From positions 1 to 9,961 of the forward strand of contig JAFYOG010000202.1 of assembly GCA_017560285.1 (NCBI GenBank): DNA of 9,961 nt. Direction: 5' to 3'. The notes below the pieces were generated by a model. That model was not told the DNA's origin and searched no databases. It worked only from the letters and a program-made list of their open reading frames with translations. Origin of the DNA: Clostridia bacterium. Its GTDB lineage: Bacteria > Bacillota > Clostridia > Oscillospirales > CAG-382. Positions within the stretch are counted from its first letter, which is position 1. Each line of letters starts with the position of its first letter. This document shows positions 1 to 5,806 of the stretch, piece after piece. Position numbers and translations under genes: made by a program.

Positions 1-746
1 AGCTCCTTACAATGTTTATAAAAGGAAAGGGTTTTAAATCCGCGCTCGGCGTGGGATAAAAAGAATTTTTCGGCAAGGTCGGAAAGCAGTCTTTCGTCTT
101 CTTCGCCTATGCGGAAGGAAATGAATTTTGAAAGCTCGCTTTCGGTGATATGCTTAACCGATTTTGCAATATTGGGGTTTATTACCATATTGTTATTATT
201 CTTGGAAGCGCAGCTTTTGCAAAAGGAAACGCCATCGGTATAATCGAATAAAAATTCGCATTCGGTTAAATTAGATTGGCAATCTATACATCCGTCTATA
301 TCGGGATAAAAGCCGCATTCACTGCATAAGCGAAGCTCGAAGGCGGCTTTGATTATATTTGGATTTGCTATTTCCTTTTCGAGGGCATAAAGCGAATTTA
401 ACAGCAGGCGCAAAATATCGGATGAATCCTCGCCGGGCATGGCGAATGCGGATGCCGCATCGCATAGATAGCACGCAAGCGAATAGCTTGTTACGTTTTT
501 TGACAGCGGATAAAAATCGGTTATTAAAGCCGCCTCGGTTAGGGTGTAAAACCCGTTTTTTTCGTAAAGAAGCATATCCGAAAAGGCAAAAAGCTGTGCG
601 GATTTTAGGTATGGAGAGGATAGCTTACGCACACCCTTGGCGTTTACCGTAAGCACCCCCATTTTATCGGTTAATACCGTTAAAAGCTTGCTTGTTTCGC
701 CCTTTACGTTTTCCCGCAGGACGATGGCTTTTAGCTTATGACGCAT
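1..746 (-). CDS. recO: DNA repair protein RecO, C-terminus cut by window edge
   Basis: RecO acts in the RecFOR pathway: it anneals complementary strands and helps load RecA on SSB-coated single-stranded DNA at gaps. The frame reads open from an ATG at 746 to the window edge (248 codons seen; the family is usually about 240-260, so only a few residues should be missing). The N-terminus (MRHKLKAIVLRENVKGETSK) fits the RecO OB-fold start, with GVLTVNAKGVRK following at about 30-41. Cysteines at 141, 144, 153 and 156 (CSECG...CIDC) form the zinc-finger-like motif seen in many RecO proteins, with another CKSC near 176-179. The start ATG overlaps the era stop as TAATG and has no strong close Shine-Dalgarno, so translation is probably coupled to era. 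It is the last visible gene of the phoH-ybeY-era operon. The frame was translated by hand; family assignment rests on motifs and conserved gene order. Confidence 0.9.
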   Translation of the reverse strand, partial: MRHKLKAIVLRENVKGETSKLLTVLTDKMGVLTVNAKGVRKLSSPYLKSAQLFAFSDMLLYEKNGFYTLTEAALITDFYPLSKNVTSYSLACYLCDAASAFAMPGEDSSDILRLLLNSLYALEKEIANPNIIKAAFELRLCSECGFYPDIDGCIDCQSNLTECEFLFDYTDGVSFCKSCASKNNNNMVINPNIAKSVKHITESELSKFISFRIGEEDERLLSDLAEKFFLSHAERGFKTLSFYKHCKE

Positions 747-1636
747 TATTCAAGCTCATCCTTAAAGCCGAAATCGGACAGTAACGAGGGTCTGTCGCGC
801 CAATTTTCTTTTACCTTAACCCAAAGGTCCAAGAACACCTTGGTTTCGAACAAGGCTTCTGCATCCTCGCGGGCATAGGTGCCGATTTTTTTGAGCATTG
901 CGCCGTTTTTGCCGATGATAATTCGCTTGTGTGAATCACGCTCGCAATAGATTTCGGCACGAACAGACAGAAGTCCCTTCTTTTCTTTAAAATCTTCTAC
1001 CGAAACGGCAACACCATGGGGGATTTCGTCATCCAACAATCTAAGCACCTTTTCGCGGATGATTTCTGCAAAAATTTTACGCTCGGGTTGGTCGGTTATA
1101 TAATCCTCGGGGAAGAAATGGATGCTTTCGGTAAGCAAGGGTTCCAGCTCTTGGAAGATTATATCGATACCGTCGCCGTTAAGGGCGGAAATGGGAATTA
1201 CCGAATGGAAGGTGTATTTTTGGGAAAGCTCGCTTATTTGCTGAAGGATTTTTACCTTGTTTGCTTTATCGGTTTTGTTGATAATAAGTATAACGTCCAT
1301 TCCCATTGCCTGATATTTATCCAATGCGGAATATTCGTTGGGGTTAAGCTCGGTGCCTGCTTCTATGACGAAAAGCACGATATCGGAGGATTCGGCAACG
1401 TTGCCAACAGACTTCATCATATATTCGCCAAGCAGGGTTTTGGGCTTATGCAGACCGGGGGTATCGGTGAAAACATACTGATTTTCGCCTTTTGTCAACA
1501 CGCCGGTTATACGGTTACGGGTGGTTTGGGGCTTGCGGGAAACGATGGCTACCTTTTCGCCCAAGAGTGTATTTAGCAGAGTGCTTTTGCCAACGTTAGG
1601 CTTGCCTGCTATCATTATAAATGCTGTCTTTGTCAT
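746..1636 (-). CDS. era: GTPase Era, ribosome assembly factor
   Basis: Era is an essential GTPase that binds the 3' end of 16S rRNA and helps 30S subunit maturation at the inner face of the membrane. Visible motifs: G1 GKPNVGKST at residues 11-19, the Era switch sequence PQTTRNRI at about 36-43, G3 DTPG at 58-61, G4 NKTD at 120-123 and a G5-like ISAL near 154. The C-terminal third is the KH domain, with GKNGAMLKKIG near 243-253 and the family ending WVKVKENWRDRP before the tail. At 296 residues it has the usual Era length. The start is supported by AGAGG a few bases upstream and lies 2 bp after the ybeY stop; the stop overlaps the recO start. It belongs to the phoH-ybeY-era-recO operon and should be made constitutively from the phoH promoter. 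Confidence 0.97.
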   Translation of the reverse strand: MTKTAFIMIAGKPNVGKSTLLNTLLGEKVAIVSRKPQTTRNRITGVLTKGENQYVFTDTPGLHKPKTLLGEYMMKSVGNVAESSDIVLFVIEAGTELNPNEYSALDKYQAMGMDVILIINKTDKANKVKILQQISELSQKYTFHSVIPISALNGDGIDIIFQELEPLLTESIHFFPEDYITDQPERKIFAEIIREKVLRLLDDEIPHGVAVSVEDFKEKKGLLSVRAEIYCERDSHKRIIIGKNGAMLKKIGTYAREDAEALFETKVFLDLWVKVKENWRDRPSLLSDFGFKDELE

Positions 1637-1638
1637 AG

Positions 1639-2085
1639 TTACCTCTTTATACCAAGATTATCGAGAATTTCTTTTTGCTTTGCTTCCATTTCTATGCGTT
1701 CGGGTTCGGTTTCGTGGTCGTAGCCCAACAGATGCAATGCGGAATGGGCGGCGAGGAAGCAAAATTCGCGCTTTGGCGAATGACCGTATTCCTTTGCTTG
1801 GCGGTATGCGGTATCGCGAGAGATGATAATATCCCCAAGCAAGGTGGTGATATTTGGGGTATCGAAATCGTAAAACGGGAAGGATAAAACGTCGGTGGGT
1901 TTATCTATATTTCGATGCTCTTTGTTGATTTGGTGAATAGCTTCGTCATCGCAGATTGTAACGTTAACCTCGAACCTGTGGTTAGGATACTGTTCTGCAA
2001 CGGTGGTGCGGATAACCCTTTTTATAAGTGTTTCGTACAGCTTTGGGATAGGGTCGGTTTGGATATCGAAATAAATTTTTATCAT
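1639..2085 (-). CDS. ybeY: Endoribonuclease YbeY (rRNA maturation factor)
   Basis: YbeY is a metal-dependent single-strand endoribonuclease needed for 16S rRNA 3'-end processing and 70S quality control. The zinc site is intact: H-S-A-L-H-L-L-G-Y-D-H gives His114, His118 and His124. Upstream, NKEHRNIDKPTDVLSFPF (about 54-71) and LGDIIIS (83-89) are the conserved substrate-cleft segments of the family. Its 148 residues are normal. The ATG lies inside the end of phoH as an ATGA overlap, and AAGGAG sits 9 bases upstream within the phoH coding sequence, so this start is well supported. The pairing with era is functionally coherent, since YbeY and Era both act on the 16S 3' end. Nothing in the sequence suggests a defect. 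Confidence 0.97.
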   Translation of the reverse strand: MIKIYFDIQTDPIPKLYETLIKRVIRTTVAEQYPNHRFEVNVTICDDEAIHQINKEHRNIDKPTDVLSFPFYDFDTPNITTLLGDIIISRDTAYRQAKEYGHSPKREFCFLAAHSALHLLGYDHETEPERIEMEAKQKEILDNLGIKR

Positions 2086-3095
2086 TCCTTAGTTCTCCTT
2101 CTGAAGGCTTCGCGGCGGGGGGAAGAATTGCCTTGGGGGTTGGATGCATCCCTTTTTTCGTAGGCTTGGATAATTTTTTGAACCAAGGGATGGCGTACAA
2201 CGTCTTTATGGGTAAAGCGGAATATGCCGATACCCTTGATATTATCTAAAATCTCCAACGCATCTACAAGACCGCTTTTGCGGATAAAGGGTAAATCGAT
2301 TTGGGTTATATCGCCGGTTATTATAGCTTTGCTGTTGTTGCCGAGACGGGTAAGAAACATCTTCATTTGCTCGGGGGTGGTGTTTTGTGCTTCGTCAAGG
2401 ATTATAAAGGCATCGTCAAGAGTTCTGCCGCGCATATAGGCAAGGGGGCAAACCTCGATAATTCCCTTTTCGCCGCAGTTTTTAAAGCTTTCGTTGCCAA
2501 GCATTTCCCCAAGTGCATCGTACAGGGGGCGAAGGTATGGGTCGATTTTGCTTTGTAAATCGCCGGGGAGGAAGCCCAGCTTTTCCCCTGCTTCTACGGC
2601 GGGACGGGTTAGAACGATTTTGGAAATTTGCTTTTTCTTTAAAGCGGTAACCGCCATAGCAACCGCAAGGAAGGTTTTACCCGTACCTGCGGGGCCCACG
2701 CCGAACACGATGGTGTTATTATTGATTGCATCGACATATTTTTGCTGACCAACGGTTTTTGCCTTAATGGGCTTGCCTTTGTTGGTAAGACATATGCAAT
2801 CGTTATATATGGTATCAAGCTCGGTTTCCTTTTCCTCGCGCACCATTGTTATTACGTAATTTATTGTGTTTTCGTCGATGCTTTCGGACATTTTGCTGAC
2901 ACGTTCTAATTGACGAATGCAGGATGCCGCCATATTGACGCTGTTTACGTCGTTACCCGTGATTTTTATTACCCCTTCGCGGGCAACAACAGACACGGAA
3001 AAGGCAGATTCTATGTTATCTATATTGCCGTCTAAAGTGCCGAAAAGCTTTAAAACGAAATCTATTGAAAGGTCGGGAATTGATTTTTCGAACAT
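2082..3095 (-). CDS. phoH: PhoH-like P-loop ATPase
   Basis: Cytoplasmic PhoH-family ATPase, a superfamily 1-helicase-like P-loop protein; its exact role is unsettled, but its constant linkage to ybeY points to RNA or ribosome metabolism. An N-terminal KH-like region (about 15-70, including VVAREGVIKITGND) precedes the PhoH core. Walker A is GPAGTGKT at 134-141, followed by the family segments LTRPAVEAGEKLGFLPGDL (162-180) and Walker B IILDEAQN (231-238), then TGDITQIDLP (260-269). The 337-residue length is typical. The C-terminal tail after about 313 is basic, rich in Arg and Ser, and probably disordered. The start is supported by GGAG at 3104-3107, 8 bases upstream, and by a promoter at 3127-3155. 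It is the first gene of the operon and overlaps ybeY by 4 bp. Confidence 0.96.
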   Translation of the reverse strand: MFEKSIPDLSIDFVLKLFGTLDGNIDNIESAFSVSVVAREGVIKITGNDVNSVNMAASCIRQLERVSKMSESIDENTINYVITMVREEKETELDTIYNDCICLTNKGKPIKAKTVGQQKYVDAINNNTIVFGVGPAGTGKTFLAVAMAVTALKKKQISKIVLTRPAVEAGEKLGFLPGDLQSKIDPYLRPLYDALGEMLGNESFKNCGEKGIIEVCPLAYMRGRTLDDAFIILDEAQNTTPEQMKMFLTRLGNNSKAIITGDITQIDLPFIRKSGLVDALEILDNIKGIGIFRFTHKDVVRHPLVQKIIQAYEKRDASNPQGNSSPRREAFRRRTKE

Positions 3096-3100
3096 ATTTA

Positions 3101-3110
3101 TTACTCCGAA
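3101..3110 (-). promoter_or_regulatory. Ribosome binding site of phoH
   Basis: Read on the minus strand this is TTCGGAGTAA, with GGAG 8 bases before the phoH ATG at 3095. It fixes the start of the first gene of the operon. Confidence 0.7.
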
Positions 3111-3126
3111 TAAATTTTTACATTAT

Positions 3127-3155
3127 ATTCTACCACATCTTTATATAAATGTCAA
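3127..3155 (-). promoter_or_regulatory. Sigma-A promoter of the phoH-ybeY-era-recO operon
   Basis: On the minus strand a perfect -35 TTGACA (3150-3155) is followed after exactly 17 bases by -10 TAGAAT (3127-3132), with TGG immediately before the -10 (extended -10). Transcription should start near 3118-3120, giving a leader of about 25 bases before phoH. No operator or terminator-like structure is seen in the leader, which suggests constitutive expression. Confidence 0.8.
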
Positions 3156-3239
3156 AGAATTATGAAATTTTGCATATTAATTTTTTGTTGAAAATAAGGG
3201 CTTTTCGGCGGTTTGTTTACAAAATGTTCACATATTTCT

Positions 3240-3268
3240 TTGTTAATTGTGGTATTCTATTATATATT
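3240..3268 (+). promoter_or_regulatory. Candidate promoter for glyA
   Basis: TTGTTA (3240-3245) and TATATT (3263-3268) lie 17 bases apart just before glyA, giving a predicted leader of only about 15 bases. The match is weaker than the opposing phoH promoter, and the region is AT-rich, so other pairings are possible. The Shine-Dalgarno GAGG at 3279-3282 lies 7 bases before the ATG and supports the glyA start. The rest of the 194-bp divergent gap shows no gene and no recognisable riboswitch; a possible operator is described among the findings. Confidence 0.45.
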
Positions 3269-3289
3269 TTGATATTATGAGGTATTGTT

Positions 3290-4528
3290 ATGCAGAACAT
3301 CGAATATTTGCGTAAATTTGACCCTGAAGTTGCAGAAGCAATTGACGGCGAGCTTAAAAGACAAAAACGCAACATTGAACTTATTGCAAGTGAAAATATC
3401 GTAAGCGAATCTGTACTTGCAGCAGCAGGTACTATACTTACCAATAAATATGCCGAAGGCTACCCTGCTCACAGATACTACGGCGGCTGTGAAGAGGTTG
3501 ACAAGGTTGAAACCATTGCTATTGAAAGAGCTAAGAAGCTTTTTGGCGCTGAACACGCTAACGTACAGCCTCACTGCGGCGCAAGTGCTAACCTTGCTAC
3601 CTTCTTTGCTTTCCTTCAACCCGGCGATACCGTTATGGGTATGAACCTTGCCCACGGCGGACATCTTTCCCACGGTTCTCCCGTTAATATTTCCGGTAAA
3701 TATTTTAACGTGGTTCCTTACGGTGTTGACGACGACACCCACAGAATAGATTACGATAAAATGGAACAGACTGCGCTTGAATGCAAGCCCAAGATGATTG
3801 TTGTAGGCGCAAGTGCATACCCCAGAGTTATCGATTTTGCACGTTGCAGAGAAATTGCCGACAAGGTTGGCGCTATCCTTATGGTTGATATGGCGCACAT
3901 TGCAGGCTTGGTTGCTGCAGGCGTTCACCCCAGCCCTGTTCCTTATGCAGACGTTGTTACCACCACCACCCATAAAACCTTAAGAGGTCCCAGAGGCGGT
4001 TTGATTCTTTGCAAGGAAGAATATGCAAAGCAGATTGATAAGGCTATTTTCCCCGGTACTCAGGGCGGTCCTTTAGAACACATTATTGCCGCTAAGGCTG
4101 TTGCCTTTGGCGAAGCATTGACCGATGAATTTAAGGCTTATCAGCAACAGATTGTTAAGAACGCAAAGGCTTTGGAAATTGCATTGAAGGAAGAAGGCTT
4201 TGACCTTGTTTCCGGCGGTACCGACAACCACTTGCTTTTGATCGACCTTCGCAGTATGAACATTACCGGCAAGGAGCTTGAACGCAACCTTGACGAGGTT
4301 CACATTACCGTTAACAAGAACGCTATTCCCAACGACCCCCAGAAGCCTTTTGTTACCAGCGGTATCCGTGTTGGTACCCCTGCAGTTACTTCCAGAGGCT
4401 TTAAGGAAGAAGATATGAAGGTTATTGCTAAGCTTATTAAGCTTTGCGCTACCGACCTTGAAAACAACCGCGAATACATTATTTCTGAAGTAGACAAGCT
4501 TTGCGCTAAGTACCCCATTTACGAATAA
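3290..4528 (+). CDS. glyA: Serine hydroxymethyltransferase
   Basis: PLP-dependent cytoplasmic enzyme that interconverts serine plus tetrahydrofolate with glycine plus 5,10-methylene-tetrahydrofolate, the main entry of one-carbon units for purine, thymidylate and methionine synthesis. The family landmarks are present: ELIASENIVS (about 30-39), YAEGYPAHRYYGGCE (54-68), the DMAHIAGLVAAGVHP segment (about 200-214), and TTTTHKTLRGPRGG, whose lysine 229 should form the Schiff base with PLP. The 412-residue length fits the family (E. coli GlyA has 417). The folate-site loop reads YPAHRYYGG, where Gly is more usual than Ala. The ATG at 3290 has GAGG 7 bases upstream. A GNAT gene follows after 3 bp and is probably co-transcribed. 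By eye its codons favour GTT, GCT, CTT and AAG more than those of the opposite operon, consistent with high expression. Confidence 0.98.
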   Translation: MQNIEYLRKFDPEVAEAIDGELKRQKRNIELIASENIVSESVLAAAGTILTNKYAEGYPAHRYYGGCEEVDKVETIAIERAKKLFGAEHANVQPHCGASANLATFFAFLQPGDTVMGMNLAHGGHLSHGSPVNISGKYFNVVPYGVDDDTHRIDYDKMEQTALECKPKMIVVGASAYPRVIDFARCREIADKVGAILMVDMAHIAGLVAAGVHPSPVPYADVVTTTTHKTLRGPRGGLILCKEEYAKQIDKAIFPGTQGGPLEHIIAAKAVAFGEALTDEFKAYQQQIVKNAKALEIALKEEGFDLVSGGTDNHLLLIDLRSMNITGKELERNLDEVHITVNKNAIPNDPQKPFVTSGIRVGTPAVTSRGFKEEDMKVIAKLIKLCATDLENNREYIISEVDKLCAKYPIYE

Positions 4529-4531
4529 GCT

Positions 4532-4942
4532 TTGGAAATTAAGGCATTTGATTATCTTCCCTGCGACGCAAAGGATATTCGTATTGAAGTGTTTGTTGAA
4601 GAACAGGGCTTTACCCAAGAATTCGACGAGCACGACCGAACCGCTGTTCATTTGGTTGGTTACATAGATGGTAAATCTACGGCAACCGCAAGAATTATCG
4701 GGTTGGAAAACGGATATTTGATAGGCAGAATTGCCGTTAGAAAGCCTTACAGAAAAAACGGCTTGGGCGGTAGGATTATTGCCGCGGCAGAAGATATTAT
4801 TCGCCGAAAGGGCGGAAAAACGGTTTATATTCATGCACAGCAGAGGGCGGTTGCTTTTTATGAAAAGCAGGGCTACTTCCCCACCGGCGAGGTTGACGAG
4901 GAAGAGGGCTGTGTTCATTGGATGATGAAAAAGGATTTATAA
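4532..4942 (+). CDS. GNAT family N-acetyltransferase, YjcF-like
   Basis: Predicted acetyl-CoA-dependent acyltransferase of the GNAT fold; the substrate cannot be told from sequence. The layout resembles Bacillus subtilis YjcF: EVFVEEQGF near residues 19-27, beta4 and motif A RIAVRKPYRKNGLGGRII (66-83) holding the pyrophosphate-binding RKNGLG loop, then YIHAQQRAVAFYEKQGYFPTGE (99-120) and the ending HWMMKKDL. The 136 residues are a full single domain. The start is TTG at 4532, only 3 bp after the glyA stop; there is no in-frame ATG near the N-terminus and the reading from TTG matches the family's beginning. No clear Shine-Dalgarno precedes it, so it is probably translated by coupling to glyA. 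A perfect hairpin follows directly after the stop. Confidence is high for the fold, low for any metabolic role. Confidence 0.88.
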   Translation: MEIKAFDYLPCDAKDIRIEVFVEEQGFTQEFDEHDRTAVHLVGYIDGKSTATARIIGLENGYLIGRIAVRKPYRKNGLGGRIIAAAEDIIRRKGGKTVYIHAQQRAVAFYEKQGYFPTGEVDEEEGCVHWMMKKDL

Positions 4943-4945
4943 CAA

Positions 4946-4977
4946 ATTGCCGCTTAAAATGATTTTTAAGCGGCAAT
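4946..4977 (+). terminator. 14-bp hairpin after the glyA-GNAT unit
   Basis: ATTGCCGCTTAAAA (4946-4959) and its exact reverse complement (4964-4977) flank a 4-base loop, TGAT. What follows is GATTTTACAG, a poor U-tract, so it may be a weak or partial terminator, an RNA-stabilising 3' structure, or a processing site between the GNAT and kinase genes. It lies only 11 bases before the Shine-Dalgarno of the next gene (AAGGAG, 4989-4994). No separate promoter for the kinase gene is evident. Confidence 0.6.
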
Positions 4978-5004
4978 GATTTTACAGCAAGGAGCTGAAA
5001 ACTT

Positions 5005-5721
5005 ATGCAGATTGCATTTTCGGGTAGACTTGGTAGCGGTAAATCGACGGTTTGCGCTATTTTAAGAGACGTTTACGGATATGAAATATACAGCACGGGC
5101 ACCGTGCAACGCAAGGTTGCCGAGGAAATGGGCATTACCACATTGGAGTTGAACCAACGAATGAAAGCTGACCCTGAGCTTGACCACGTTATTGACGATG
5201 CGGTTGTGAAAATTTCGAGAGAAAGAAAAAACGACCCTATCGTATACGACTCCAGAATGGCTTGGCATTTTGCAGAGAATACTTTTAAGGTGTATATGTA
5301 CGTTGACCCCGTTGTTGCGGCAGAGCGCGTTTTTGCAGCCGACAGAGGCGACGTAGAAAAATATGAAAGCGTTGAAGATGCAAAGCAACAGCTTATGGCA
5401 CGTACGATGGAAGAAAACACCCGTTTTAAGGATATTTACGGTGTTGATAACCTTGATTACGCTAATTATGATATGATTATCGATTCTACCTCTGCCACAC
5501 CTGAACAGATTGCAAACGCCATTGCCGTTAATGCAAAGCGGTTTGAAGAAAAACCCTTTGGCTATACCCTGTTATTGCTTTCGGATAAGAACGTTATTGA
5601 CGAAAGCGACGGACTGGGAAATGCTTTAATCAGCGTTAAGGACGACAAGTATTATCTTGTTAGCGGCAAGATTGAAAAAGAAGCCGACGTATTTGTTAAA
5701 GCAAAATACATTGCAAAATAA
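5005..5721 (+). CDS. Cytidylate-kinase-like P-loop protein with C-terminal extension
   Basis: Likely nucleoside-monophosphate kinase, closest in pattern to the short archaeal-type (d)CMP kinases. Walker A is GRLGSGKST (7-15). The segment after it, YEIYSTGTVQRKVAEEMGITTLELN (26-50), matches the CMP-kinase pattern of a Ser/Thr-Gly followed by the NMP-binding region. YDSRMAWHF (81-89) replaces the usual substrate-site segment, and RTMEENTRFKDIYGVDNLDYANYDMIID (133-160) is the lid and closing helix with Arg133 and Arg140. Residues 183-238 form a beta-rich tail with alternating charged and hydrophobic residues that is not part of the standard kinase; I do not recognise it. The ATG has AAGGAG 10 bases upstream. 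A strong terminator follows 7 bases after the stop. Substrate is not proven, and it could equally be an uncharacterised AAA-like kinase; the window shows no classical cmk for comparison. Confidence 0.75.
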   Translation: MQIAFSGRLGSGKSTVCAILRDVYGYEIYSTGTVQRKVAEEMGITTLELNQRMKADPELDHVIDDAVVKISRERKNDPIVYDSRMAWHFAENTFKVYMYVDPVVAAERVFAADRGDVEKYESVEDAKQQLMARTMEENTRFKDIYGVDNLDYANYDMIIDSTSATPEQIANAIAVNAKRFEEKPFGYTLLLLSDKNVIDESDGLGNALISVKDDKYYLVSGKIEKEADVFVKAKYIAK

Positions 5722-5728
5722 TAATCTA

Positions 5729-5756
5729 CCCCCAACAGCAAGTTGGGGGATTTTTT
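5729..5756 (+). terminator. Intrinsic terminator of the plus-strand genes
   Basis: CCCCCAAC (5729-5736), loop AGCAA, GTTGGGGG (5742-5749), then A and six T residues. This is a strong rho-independent terminator 7 bases after the kinase stop codon. Confidence 0.93.
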
Positions 5757-5762
5757 GTATAA

Positions 5763-5794
5763 AAAAACTTGCAGTCAAAAGACTGCAAGTTTTT
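5763..5794 (-). terminator. Intrinsic terminator of the dockerin gene (probably bidirectional)
   Basis: AAAAACTTGCAGTC (5763-5776) and its exact reverse complement (5781-5794) flank a 4-base loop. On the minus strand the GC-containing core is followed by seven T residues, so it should end the transcript of the dockerin gene 13 bases after its stop. On the plus strand it is followed by TTTTT (5790-5794) and could back up the preceding terminator. Confidence 0.9.
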
Positions 5795-5806
5795 ATTGTT
5801 ATTAGT

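Noticed and set aside
359..652. Plus-strand open frame in the leftmost 750 bases
   Set aside because: The opposite strand encodes a continuous RecO with its cysteine motif; the plus-strand frame is a shadow.
1016..1576. Plus-strand open frame opposite era
   Set aside because: Antisense to conserved GTPase motifs of era; no supporting signals.
3096..3289. Glycine or THF riboswitch upstream of glyA
   Set aside because: The gap is AT-rich, lacks GC-paired stems, and the likely transcription start leaves only about 15 bases of leader.
3275..3973. Minus-strand open frame opposite the 5' half of glyA
   Set aside because: Complement of glyA with a Cys- and Asn-rich translation and no Shine-Dalgarno.
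4073..4918. Minus-strand open frame opposite glyA and the GNAT gene
   Set aside because: Antisense to two well-supported genes across their junction; no domain or initiation signal.
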